A stretch of 64,000 nucleotides of DNA, from assembly GCA_934271235.1 (NCBI GenBank), contig CAKQQT010000003.1, positions 97,400 through 161,399 on the forward strand. The letters are read 5' to 3'. Position 1 is the first letter of the stretch, and every line of letters begins with the position of its first letter. A program made the position numbers and the translations under genes. Shown one piece after another: positions 46,277 to 54,978 of this stretch. The notes below the pieces were generated by a model. The model did no database searches and was not told the DNA's origin. It saw nothing but the letters and a program-made list of their open reading frames with translations. The stretch is from an uncultured Clostridia bacterium (GTDB lineage: Bacteria > Bacillota > Clostridia > Peptostreptococcales > Anaerovoracaceae).

Positions 46277-47443
46277 CTATCTTTGAAAAATCTCCATTTT
46301 TTCGATGCGGTCAAAGGCTTCTTTCAGTTTGTCCATGCCGACGGTGCAGGCGATGCGCAGATAGCCCTGCCCGCATGTGCCGAAGGTGCTGCCCGGAAGC
46401 AGCGCCACGTGAGCTTCGCGCAGGATCTGTTCGCTGACCGCCTCGGAAGTCAGACCGGTTTCCTTGATGTTCGGGAACAGATAGAACGTTCCTTTTGGCG
46501 GCTCCAAGACGCTCATCTTCGGAATACGGTTGATCCTGGCCGCCGCGTAGGATACTCGCTTCTTGTATTCCTCGATGATCGGCGGCTGCAGCTCTTTGCG
46601 GTGCTGCAAGGCATAGATCGCCGCCCGCTGCGAGATCGACGGGGTCGTAAAGCATACGTTTTCGTTGATCTCCTGAATCACCCCGGTGAGATAGTCCGGC
46701 GCGACGATATGCCCGACACGCCATCCGGTCATATTAAAACCCTTGGAAAAGCTGTTCAGCGTGATCGTCCGCTCCCTCATACCGTCGATTTTGGCAAATG
46801 GCGTAAACGGATTCTCATAGCTGTAATCGGTGTAGATATCATCCGCAATAACGATCAGATCATACTTTTTTACAACTGCCGCAATCTGATGCATTGTCTG
46901 CAGACTGAGACAGCTTCCGGTCGGATTATTCGGTGTATTGATGACTAGCGCCTTGGTGCGCGCGCTAATCAAACTTTCCAGTCGTTCCACGTTGATCTGA
47001 AAATCTTCTTCTTCATATGTCGGCAACTCCACCGGGATGCCCCGGGAAAGTCTGACCTGCTGCGGATACGGTGTGAAATACGGGGTCTGCAGGATCACTT
47101 CGTCGCCGTCATCTAAAATGGCTTCCAGAGCCAGATGCATGCCGACCGTCGCCGAAGATGTCACAAATACCTCTGCCGGTGAAATCTGCATCTCATATTC
47201 TTCCTGATAGAATCGGCAGATTTCTGCGATCAGTTCCGGATCTCCGCGAAAATCGGTATATTTGGTATGTCCGGCCTTTGCGTCTTCAAAAGCCTTTTGA
47301 ATGATGGACTGCGGAGTGTTCAGATCCGGATCGCCGAGGCTCAGATTGATCACATCATCAAAACTTTTGGCCAGGATATCAGACTGCCCCATCGCGGTCT
47401 GCTGCGCCTTCCAGTAACGCTTCGATACATATTTATGCTTCAT
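46277..47443 (-). CDS. Class I/II aminotransferase (fold type I PLP)
   Basis: 388 residues from the ATG at 47443, which overlaps the end of nhaC and has GGAG nine bases upstream. The PLP lysine is in NSFSKGFNMTGWRVG, the substrate/cofactor region in NTPNNPTGS, and the C-terminal arginine in GYLRIACT. These are aspartate/aromatic-type aminotransferase features; the substrate is not readable. It is a close paralogue of the gene at 54979-56154 on the opposite strand of the same locus. Last gene of the rpiR operon. Confidence 0.92.
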   Translation of the reverse strand: MKHKYVSKRYWKAQQTAMGQSDILAKSFDDVINLSLGDPDLNTPQSIIQKAFEDAKAGHTKYTDFRGDPELIAEICRFYQEEYEMQISPAEVFVTSSATVGMHLALEAILDDGDEVILQTPYFTPYPQQVRLSRGIPVELPTYEEEDFQINVERLESLISARTKALVINTPNNPTGSCLSLQTMHQIAAVVKKYDLIVIADDIYTDYSYENPFTPFAKIDGMRERTITLNSFSKGFNMTGWRVGHIVAPDYLTGVIQEINENVCFTTPSISQRAAIYALQHRKELQPPIIEEYKKRVSYAAARINRIPKMSVLEPPKGTFYLFPNIKETGLTSEAVSEQILREAHVALLPGSTFGTCGQGYLRIACTVGMDKLKEAFDRIEKMEIFQR

Positions 47444-48809
47444 GACTGATCTCTCCGCCGCGTTTTTCAAATTTTCTGCCGACACCGGTAAGAATGCTGA
47501 GCAGGAATATCAGGACCAGGAAGATCGGATGGAGGACCCATTTGATGATACTCAGGTAAGAGTAGTCATCCGGAATGCCTTCGATCTCCGGACCGATACT
47601 CAGGGAAAGCAGATACGGGGTGCAGATCGGCACAAAGCCGCAGGTCGCGCAGGCCGTCGCGTCCAGGATGTTTGCCGCTCTGGTACCGGCAAGGTCGTAT
47701 TCCTTGGCGATCTTGTTGGCGATCGGACCCGCAAAAAGGATCCCCGTCGAGCTTCCGGCGGTTACGATCGTGCCCAGTGCGGAGGAGATCATGATGATCA
47801 GTTCCACGGATCTTGCGCTCTTGCAGTGTTTGAGCAGCCCTTCTCCAAGGCGCTCCAGCGCGCCGCATTCCTTGATTGTTTGGATCACGATGAACAGGAA
47901 GAAGCAGAAGATGATAATGTCGATCATGCCATTCATGCCGTTAACAATCGGACCATCACCGCTGAACATCACTGCCGGACTGATCAGTCCCAGTGCCAGG
48001 TTGATGACCACTGCGAGCAGGTCACAGACGATCAGCGTGCCGCCCAGATCCCATCCTTTCCGCATCATGATGATCATTAGTACCGGTACCAGCAGGAGCA
48101 GCAGTGCTTTTGGTTCTGCCGTTGCGGTATCAATAGTTGTAGACACATCTTGACTGGTAAGCTTGCCAAAAATGATGAACAGTACTGCGGAAATTCCTCC
48201 CGCGATCAGAGAATACGGGAGTCTGGTCCGTACAACATCGTTGATTTTGGACTCCTGTGTCAGGGCCGAGGCAATCGTGGTATCGGAGATCGGGGCCAGA
48301 TTATCGCCGAAAAGCGCGCCGCTGATGACTGCCCCGGTCAGAAGGGAAGCGTCGCAGCCAAGCTGAATCCCGATCGGCAGCATGACCGGAAGCACGGCTA
48401 CAATTGAACCAGAAGATGTTCCACAGGATGTAGAAATCAAAACGCACACCAGGAACGCAATGACCGGAATAAAACCTGCATCGAGGTTCATTTCTCCCGA
48501 AAGCCATACCAGAGCTTCTACCAGTCCACTGCCACGCAGCAGCTTGGAAAGGATGCCGGCCAGCATGAACGCGATAATCAGGATAGAAAGCATCGAATCC
48601 TGCAAACCTCGAATGGCAACGTCACCAAACTGCTTCTTTTGTTTTACGAGCAGGAAACAGATGACAACAGCTCCCAGCATCAATAAGTTATAAACCCAAA
48701 AATCCGTATAGTTAAATAAAACAGCAATGACCATACCGATCACTAAAAGTATCATTGAGATCCATGGTCCGGCTGCTCCGCCGTAAAAATCTATTCTTTT
48801 GTTTTCCAT
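47433..48809 (-). CDS. NhaC-family Na+/H+ antiporter-like transporter
   Basis: 458 residues, about eleven to twelve membrane spans, with conserved loops CGTSSGSIVAVLPVMLP and FGDNLAPISDTTIASA, typical of the NhaC group. Members exchange sodium for protons, or for organic acids (malate/lactate type), across the membrane. The placement between two PLP enzymes suggests metabolite uptake or exchange rather than pH homeostasis. AGGAG precedes the ATG; ten bases separate it from the upstream gene. Confidence 0.88.
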   Translation of the reverse strand: MENKRIDFYGGAAGPWISMILLVIGMVIAVLFNYTDFWVYNLLMLGAVVICFLLVKQKKQFGDVAIRGLQDSMLSILIIAFMLAGILSKLLRGSGLVEALVWLSGEMNLDAGFIPVIAFLVCVLISTSCGTSSGSIVAVLPVMLPIGIQLGCDASLLTGAVISGALFGDNLAPISDTTIASALTQESKINDVVRTRLPYSLIAGGISAVLFIIFGKLTSQDVSTTIDTATAEPKALLLLLVPVLMIIMMRKGWDLGGTLIVCDLLAVVINLALGLISPAVMFSGDGPIVNGMNGMIDIIIFCFFLFIVIQTIKECGALERLGEGLLKHCKSARSVELIIMISSALGTIVTAGSSTGILFAGPIANKIAKEYDLAGTRAANILDATACATCGFVPICTPYLLSLSIGPEIEGIPDDYSYLSIIKWVLHPIFLVLIFLLSILTGVGRKFEKRGGEISHEA

Positions 48810-48819
48810 GTCGCATCTC

Positions 48820-50106
48820 CTATCTCTTTAACGCGATAATTTCTTTGGTAACATCTAAAAATTCATCCACTTCCGCAAAGCTGTTGCAGTGAAGCGGAGA
48901 TACACGAATAATGCCTTTCAGTCCGAAAGATTCGACCATTCTTCTGGAATATTCGCTTTCCGCGATCCTTTCGTAGACGATGATGCCGCGTTTTTCATAT
49001 GCTCTTGTCGTTTCAAAGAAATCGTAATCATCCAATTTCATCGCCAGGATCAGGTCACGGTTTACCAGGTCGGAATAGTCAAAGAACGTGTCAACGCCGT
49101 CCATCGTGAGAAGACCGGAGTTTCCGTCAGCGCCGTGAAGCATACGGGCAAGCAGTGCCTGTTCCTGCATATGAATGCGGTGCATACCCTCTTCTACCAG
49201 TTTCCTCTTGTCTTGTGTGTCGGTAAAGTGCTCACCGATCCACGCAATATAGTTTACGATCTCACTCATGGCCGCATAATGTGCCGGTATGATGCTTCCG
49301 GTTTCCCATGCGTCATCGCCGTCTGCCAGAATATGTGGATGCGGCAGCTTCTTGACACGGTCGGAAACGTAACCGAACGAAATGCCGCGATTGCCAAAGA
49401 ATTTGTACGGCGCAAGGTTCAGTGCGTCGATACCAAGTTTTTCTACGTCAAGCAATCCATGCGGCGCGTGCTGCACTGCGTCGGTGACGATGTAGATGTC
49501 CGGATTGATGCTTCTGGCTTCTTGGATAATGGTTTCCAGATCGGTCATCGCGCCTGTCATATTGGAGGCTGACGTAACGTTCAGCATCAGGGTATCGCGG
49601 TCGATCAAGTTCAGTACGTTTTCGGTAGAAACCCCGCCGGTTCGCTTGTCGGAATCCGCGACACGTACTTTTTTATCATATTTTGCTGCGAAATATCGGC
49701 AGGAATCAAACGCAGACGGGTGTTCCAATACGGTCGTGACAATATTTTTTCCCTCTACTGCTGCCACGATCGGCTCTACCATGCGGAACATCAGCATGGA
49801 TGCCGTCAGTGCGGTCGCTACCGCGCCGCCTTTCGCATTTGCAAGGGTACGAAAATCTTCTCTTCCGCGTTCTTCATAGGCATGCAAGACCTTGGATGAC
49901 TTGTGGTCTCTGGCAAAGCAGTCCGGATACTGATTGAGTTCGTTCGAGATATCTACGACGCTCTGCAGCCGCAGGGAACCGCCTGCGTTTTCAAAGAACA
50001 GCCGCCGGCTGCCGTCCGCGTCGGTATCAATCCTGCAAAATTTTCTCCGCACTTCTGCCAGAAGGTTTTCATCAAAGTACATGCTGTCAGGGGTATTTTT
50101 TTTCAT
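48820..50106 (-). CDS. Class V aminotransferase / cysteine desulfurase-like PLP enzyme
   Basis: Started at the ATG at 50106 (MKKNTPDS), nine bases after GGAG; 428 residues. The PLP lysine is in NLAPYKFFGNRG, the cofactor aspartate in IVTDAVQHAPHG, and LFFENAGGSLRL is a class V N-terminal motif. The group includes selenocysteine lyase, kynureninase-like and isopenicillin epimerase-like enzymes. No catalytic cysteine loop like that of IscS is seen, so sulfur transfer is unlikely. Second gene of the operon. Confidence 0.85.
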   Translation of the reverse strand: MKKNTPDSMYFDENLLAEVRRKFCRIDTDADGSRRLFFENAGGSLRLQSVVDISNELNQYPDCFARDHKSSKVLHAYEERGREDFRTLANAKGGAVATALTASMLMFRMVEPIVAAVEGKNIVTTVLEHPSAFDSCRYFAAKYDKKVRVADSDKRTGGVSTENVLNLIDRDTLMLNVTSASNMTGAMTDLETIIQEARSINPDIYIVTDAVQHAPHGLLDVEKLGIDALNLAPYKFFGNRGISFGYVSDRVKKLPHPHILADGDDAWETGSIIPAHYAAMSEIVNYIAWIGEHFTDTQDKRKLVEEGMHRIHMQEQALLARMLHGADGNSGLLTMDGVDTFFDYSDLVNRDLILAMKLDDYDFFETTRAYEKRGIIVYERIAESEYSRRMVESFGLKGIIRVSPLHCNSFAEVDEFLDVTKEIIALKR

Positions 50107-50122
50107 TTTTATCAACTCCATG

Positions 50123-50995
50123 CTAATATAATCCATGCATCGTAATGTATTTTTCCAGTTCTTTCATTCGTATGCGTTCTTTTTCACCGATGGAGCGGTA
50201 GATCGTTCCGAGCAGCATTTCGGCGGTCACGACAGGCGCTACATAAGAGTTATTGATGCTCATGCTGTCGACGCCGCAGATCAGGACTGCGTCTGCTCCT
50301 TCTGTAAACGGCGCTGTGATCTTGTCTGTCATGACGACCAGTTTCGCGCCTTTTGCCCTTGCAATCTCCGCGACGGTGATCGCCATCTCCGCATAGCGTG
50401 GAAAGCTGATCAGGATCAGGCAGTCCTCTTCCGTGATGTCCATGATGGTCTCCAGTGCTCGTGAATCGGCTTCGCTCACGCAGCGGACATCGGTATACAC
50501 ATCGCCCAGGGAAAGGCCAATCAGATTCGCAATGATGCCGGTGCCGCGAAATCCCATCACAAACTTGCGTTTGGAACCCAGGATCAGCTCGCTTGCTTTT
50601 TGAAACGTCTGCGGTGTATTCCGCTGCAAAATGGTCCCGATGTTTTCATTTGCCTTATGCAGCATCTGTTCATACAGATCATCGGATTCGATCGTCTGTT
50701 TCTTACGCTCATATCTGGCATTCGGCGGCAGGAAGTTCACGCCTCCGTTGGCTGCCAGATCGGTCTTCATAAAGTCGGCAATGGACTTCTGCATGTCGGT
50801 GTATCCTTGGAATCCGAGTTTTCTGGATGTACGGATCACCGAGGCGTCGCTGGTACCGATCATTTCCGCCAGATCAAGTGCGGAACTCAAGCAGACATTA
50901 AAATAATGCTTGGAAATATACTCCGCGATCTTTGCTTCGGTCAGTGTTAAATTTGCATTCTGAATTCTGATATCGATATCTTTGTTCATGATCAT
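50123..50995 (-). CDS. RpiR/MurR-family transcriptional regulator
   Basis: N-terminal HTH_6 (about 15-75, with EMIGTSDASVIRTSRKLGF) and C-terminal SIS sugar-phosphate-binding-like domain (FVMGFRGTGIIANL, LISFPRY). Two ATGs two codons apart can serve as start, behind AGGAAA. First gene of the operon that also makes the class V enzyme, antiporter and aminotransferase. Its likely sites are the palindromes just upstream. Confidence 0.92.
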   Translation of the reverse strand: MIMNKDIDIRIQNANLTLTEAKIAEYISKHYFNVCLSSALDLAEMIGTSDASVIRTSRKLGFQGYTDMQKSIADFMKTDLAANGGVNFLPPNARYERKKQTIESDDLYEQMLHKANENIGTILQRNTPQTFQKASELILGSKRKFVMGFRGTGIIANLIGLSLGDVYTDVRCVSEADSRALETIMDITEEDCLILISFPRYAEMAITVAEIARAKGAKLVVMTDKITAPFTEGADAVLICGVDSMSINNSYVAPVVTAEMLLGTIYRSIGEKERIRMKELEKYITMHGLY

Positions 50996-51001
50996 TTTCC
51001 T

Positions 51002-51074
51002 TTTGTAGTCACTACAAACTTTTTTTAAACAATTGTTGTAAATACAATCTAGCCTTTGTAGTGGCTGTTGTAAA
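51002..51074 (-). promoter_or_regulatory. Promoter and operator cluster of the rpiR operon
   Basis: On minus TTTACA (51074-51069), 17 bp, TAGATT (51051-51046). A palindrome TTTGTAG-TCA-CTACAAA (51002-51018) lies in the leader, ATTGT ... ACAAT (51032-51048) overlaps the -10, and a further TTTGTAGTGG half-site begins at 51055. TTGTAGT/ACTACAA half-sites fit an RpiR-type dimer. Confidence 0.6.
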
Positions 51075-51306
51075 TACCTTTTTTTCTTTTTTCATAAAAA
51101 AACGTCACCGCATGGTTGACTCACCACTATCTCCATGAATGGGAGAGACGGAAACCGACAAAAAAGCAACCAGCCTAGAAAACAAGCGTCTGCACGAAAA
51201 CTTCTTGAAATACAATCATTTTTCCGATACAATATTTAAATACTATAAAACCACAATATCATTACAAGCATCAAAAAAAGGGTGCAAGAGACAAGGAGGG
51301 ACGCGG

Positions 51307-52449
51307 ATGTCGATCACAATGAGAGAGCTGCTTCAGGTGGAAGAATTACAGAGTGCGGTCGTGCTTGCCGGTACGGGCGGGCTGGATAAGACCGTATGCC
51401 GGATCGCGACGATTGAAAAGCCGTTCGTCGATCATCCGGACTACTGCTACCGAGTTGTGAAACCGCATGACGTTTATTTTTCAATGCTTTACGCATTTCA
51501 TGACGCAAAAGAAAAGCTGCATGCGGAGCTGGAATTCATGCGCGAAACCGCCTGCAGCGGATTGATTACCCATCAAGAGGATGTTGGGGTTTTGGATGCG
51601 GATTTTTTGCAAAAAGCAAACGCTTATCACATCCCGATCGTCGCCATCAGCAACGAGGTTGGCCTCACGGAACTGACTTACCATATCATTGATCTAATCA
51701 TTCAAGATGGAATCACGCAAATCCGAACTGCCAATTTGGAAAATCTTCTTTGTAGGGATGCTGCGGAGTCGGACTATCATCGTCAAATCACAGAACTGGC
51801 AGGCGTGCTAGAACCATTTTCACAAAGTGTTTTTGTACGGACAAAAGAAAACATCCCGCTCAACTCTTTTCGAATCGCCTCAGAAGATTTCCTGCTCCCA
51901 CTGTTTGACGGCATGCTGTATTTTATAAACGGAAAAAATGAACAGCATCTAAATGAAAAACGCAGCGCGTTTGTGCACAAGCTCCGCTCCTCTTCGACTT
52001 CTTATCGTCTGGGGATCGGCAGCATCCATGAAAGCGATGCGCTGAAACGTACCCTGCAGGAAAGCCTGCACGCATTCAGCTTTGCGGATTTTCTTAAAAA
52101 AAACAGCTGCCACTACGCTGATCTGCGGGAATACCGACTTCTGCTGCAGCTGAACGGTTCTGACTGTCTGAGGGAGTGGCGAGATGTCTTTTATTTACCG
52201 CTGCAAGAATCAGACCTTAATGCGAAACTTGATTTGCTTCACTTGATGGAGCTTTATGTAAAAAAAGACGGCGATTACACCAGCATCAGCAATGAGCTTT
52301 TTATTCACGAAAGCACCGTGCGCTACCGTTTGAACAAGATCTATGAAATTCTCGGACTGCATTCCTCTGCGCAGTTTTACGCCGAGGCAAAACTGGCGGT
52401 TTACGCAAACTGGATCCTGCAAGATCCTCTGCTGCGCAGATTAAAGTAA
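51307..52449 (+). CDS. PucR-family transcriptional regulator
   Basis: Starts at the ATG at 51307 behind AAGGAGGG (spacing six); the open frame further upstream is not coding. 380 residues: N-terminal PucR domain (about 1-125; MRELLQVEELQSAVVLAG), a GGDEF-like central region, and the C-terminal HTH_30 (SISNELFIHESTVRYRL). PucR proteins activate purine or amino-acid catabolic genes. It faces away from rpiR and lies upstream of the creatininase operon, with a terminator between. Confidence 0.92.
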   Translation: MSITMRELLQVEELQSAVVLAGTGGLDKTVCRIATIEKPFVDHPDYCYRVVKPHDVYFSMLYAFHDAKEKLHAELEFMRETACSGLITHQEDVGVLDADFLQKANAYHIPIVAISNEVGLTELTYHIIDLIIQDGITQIRTANLENLLCRDAAESDYHRQITELAGVLEPFSQSVFVRTKENIPLNSFRIASEDFLLPLFDGMLYFINGKNEQHLNEKRSAFVHKLRSSSTSYRLGIGSIHESDALKRTLQESLHAFSFADFLKKNSCHYADLREYRLLLQLNGSDCLREWRDVFYLPLQESDLNAKLDLLHLMELYVKKDGDYTSISNELFIHESTVRYRLNKIYEILGLHSSAQFYAEAKLAVYANWILQDPLLRRLK

Positions 52450-52464
52450 TAACCTGAAACATGC

Positions 52465-52527
52465 GGGGATTTTCGTACCGCTGACCGAATCGGTCAGGCA
52501 AGGCGAAATCCCCTTTTCTATTTTTTT
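52465..52527 (+). terminator. Terminator of pucR
   Basis: Stem GGGGATTT.CG / CGAAATCCCC with an inner hairpin CTGACCG/CGGTCAG, followed by TTTTCTATTTTTTT. Confidence 0.8.
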
Positions 52528-52649
52528 GAAAAAAAATCCGTTTCTTTTCTGTTTTTTTGAAAAGATCTCATGCTAATTTTTAATTACAAAGCAAGCTTGT
52601 TTCGTTCTTGCCTGATCCGCAAGAGAAAAAATGCAGGAGGAGAATTTTT

Positions 52650-53411
52650 ATGAGAACAAAAAAAATGTGGGAAATGACGTGGCCTGAAGTGCAGGAGGCG
52701 ATTGAAAACGGTATGGGTGTGATGCTCCCGGTCGGTGCCATTGAGCAGCATGGCTGTCATCTTCCGTTAGTGACCGATACCATCATTCCGACACGTTTAT
52801 GTACGGAGATTGCTGAGAATACGAATATGATCGTGGCTGCTCCGGTTTCCTATGGCACCTATTCCAGACCACAGAGCGGCGGCGGACAAGGCTTCATCGG
52901 AACAACTTCCGTGACCGGCATCACACTGGTTCATCAGGTTGAAGATATTCTGCGCGAGTTTCTTCGCCACGGCTTCAAAAAAATAGTCATCTTTAACTGG
53001 CATATGGAGAATTCCAATTTTCTGTATGAAGCAGCTTATCGCGCAACGGAACGCGGCACTCGCATGGATGTCAAAGTCGTAGTCATGGAGACTCCATTTG
53101 ACAGCTTTGACGATGAAACCATGGCAGTACTCTATCCGGATGGATTCCCTGGCTGGGGATTGGAGCATGCGGCTATGTTCGAAACAGCAATCATGCTGCA
53201 CATCGCACCGGAATTGGTACACATGGAACGTGCTGTCGACGGTGAAGTAGAAGATAAAGCATTCTACGATGTGCTTCCGATCGAACAGCGTTTCACAACG
53301 CCGAGCGGCAGTCTGTGGAAAGCGACCTTAGCGACAAAGGAAAAAGGCGCCTGTGCATGGAATGCGCTTCTGAATACTTTGATTCCGGTCATCCGCAAAG
53401 AATTTGAATAG
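52650..53411 (+). CDS. Creatininase-family amidohydrolase
   Basis: 253 residues from the ATG at 52650, which follows AGGAGG. Metal ligands of the family are in place: E32 and H34 in GAIEQHG, D43 in LVTD, and H118/E120 in FNWHMEN. The family hydrolyses cyclic amides or acts on peptides (creatininase, MftE, ArfB). The substrate here is not known, but the gene sits with a symporter and an aminotransferase, so breakdown of an imported nitrogen compound is likely. Confidence 0.88.
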   Translation: MRTKKMWEMTWPEVQEAIENGMGVMLPVGAIEQHGCHLPLVTDTIIPTRLCTEIAENTNMIVAAPVSYGTYSRPQSGGGQGFIGTTSVTGITLVHQVEDILREFLRHGFKKIVIFNWHMENSNFLYEAAYRATERGTRMDVKVVVMETPFDSFDDETMAVLYPDGFPGWGLEHAAMFETAIMLHIAPELVHMERAVDGEVEDKAFYDVLPIEQRFTTPSGSLWKATLATKEKGACAWNALLNTLIPVIRKEFE

Positions 53412-53427
53412 TATGGAGGGAAAAGAT

Positions 53428-53514
53428 ATGACTGTCTTACTGAAATTTATCGTTTATTTTTCACCTCTTTGGGGAGGTTTTCTGCTAGCACTCGCAAATT
53501 TCTTAAAAAAATAG
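53428..53514 (+). CDS. Small membrane peptide of a symporter operon, 28 aa
   Basis: MTVLLKFIVYF begins a single membrane span (about residues 3-24) ending in NFLKK. GGAGGG lies seven bases before the ATG, and the next gene's AGGAGG overlaps its stop codon, so it is translated as part of the operon. Short single-span peptides are known beside some sodium/solute symporters as small accessory subunits, and this fits that position. Confidence 0.75.
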   Translation: MTVLLKFIVYFSPLWGGFLLALANFLKK

Positions 53515-53523
53515 GAGGACGTC

Positions 53524-54978
53524 ATGGTTATTAGAATTATCGTACTGATATTATATTTCGCCATTCTTCTGGGAATTGGCGTTTATACATCAAAAAAAGC
53601 AAAATCATACGCAGAATACAATCTGGCAGCAAGAGGAAACAACAAATGGATCGCCGGAATTTCCACGCAATCCTCTTCTACCAGCGGCTGGATGCTTTTA
53701 GCCATGCCAGGTCTGGCATTCACTTACGGTTTTGCCGCCATCTGGTGGCTGATCGGATGGATGAGCGGCTCCCTCTTCAACTGGATCGTCTTAGCGAAGC
53801 GGCTCCGTATCGCAACCGAAAGCTATGATTCCGTAACTGTTGTTGAATTCTTTGAGAAAAGAACCGGTGACAAAAAAGGTCTCATCGGCCTGGTCTCCGG
53901 TATTTCCATCATCATTTTGATGACCATCAATTCTTCCGGAGAACTGATCGGCTGCGGCAAGCTCATTCAGGCTGCATTCGGCATCAATTTTACGACTGCG
54001 GTAACCATCGGTTTGGTTATCGTCGTGGTCTATACCTTCCTCGGCGGATATATGGCCGTCAGCTGGAGTAATCTGCTTCAGGGCGCGCTGATGTTTGTCG
54101 CACTGCTGCTGGTTCCTCTCTATGCGATCTTCCACATGGGTGGCTTCGGTGTCCTCGCACAAAATCTCGCGTCTCTGGATCCGGAATTTTTCAATTTCCT
54201 GCATGGGACAACCGATCCGGTACAGATCGTTGTTCTAGTATCCGGCGGTCTGGGCATCGGCTTCATGTATCCGGGCATGGTACACGCACTGACTGGTCTA
54301 ATTGCGATCAAAGATCCTCAGGAGATTAAGGATGCCGGTCTAATCGCAACCATCTGGGGCTGCGCTGCGCTCGGTGGTGCTTCTCTGATTGGCTTTGCAG
54401 GAAGAGCTTTGCTTTCCGATATTGCCGATCCGGAGCAGACTTTCCTGGTATTGTCGGAGACCTACTTTAACAATGCCCTCTTTGCAGTTATGGCAGCAGC
54501 GGTCATGGCAGCGATTCTTTCTTCAGTCTGTGCTTATCTGATTGTGGCAACGGCTTCCCTTGGCGGCAGTGTCATCAAAAACTTTACAAAGATTGAGGAC
54601 GAACACAAAATCGTCAAAATTGAAAAGATTTCCATGGTAATCATTGCACTGCTTGCGTATTATCTAGCCTTTAATGGAGGAAGTGTTCATACGGTCGCTA
54701 TGTTTGCAGCTTCCGGTCTTGGTGCTTCTTTCGGACCGACGGTCATTGCCAGCCTGTACGGAAACAAGATCAATTACAAGGGTGCTGTTGCCAGCATCTT
54801 GACCGGCCTGATTGTAGTCATCGTCTGGTTCTACTCCGGTCTGTCCAATTATCTGTTTGAAGTATTCCCGGGCTGGATTGCAAGCACTCTGGTGCTTTTC
54901 CTGGTCAGCAAGGCTACCGGCGGTGCAACGGAAGAGATCACACAGGATTATGAAGCTTACAGAAAGGTTCTGAAATAA
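53524..54978 (+). CDS. Sodium:solute symporter (SSS family)
   Basis: 484 residues, about thirteen spans, start ATG five bases after AGGAGG. Conserved patches include YNLAARGNNKWIAGIS, SSTSGWMLLAMPG, EFFEKRTGD and the loop VVYTFLGGYMAVSWSNLLQG, which match the PutP/PanF group. It would import an amino-acid or carboxylate-like solute with sodium. Substrate unknown. Confidence 0.92.
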   Translation: MVIRIIVLILYFAILLGIGVYTSKKAKSYAEYNLAARGNNKWIAGISTQSSSTSGWMLLAMPGLAFTYGFAAIWWLIGWMSGSLFNWIVLAKRLRIATESYDSVTVVEFFEKRTGDKKGLIGLVSGISIIILMTINSSGELIGCGKLIQAAFGINFTTAVTIGLVIVVVYTFLGGYMAVSWSNLLQGALMFVALLLVPLYAIFHMGGFGVLAQNLASLDPEFFNFLHGTTDPVQIVVLVSGGLGIGFMYPGMVHALTGLIAIKDPQEIKDAGLIATIWGCAALGGASLIGFAGRALLSDIADPEQTFLVLSETYFNNALFAVMAAAVMAAILSSVCAYLIVATASLGGSVIKNFTKIEDEHKIVKIEKISMVIIALLAYYLAFNGGSVHTVAMFAASGLGASFGPTVIASLYGNKINYKGAVASILTGLIVVIVWFYSGLSNYLFEVFPGWIASTLVLFLVSKATGGATEEITQDYEAYRKVLK

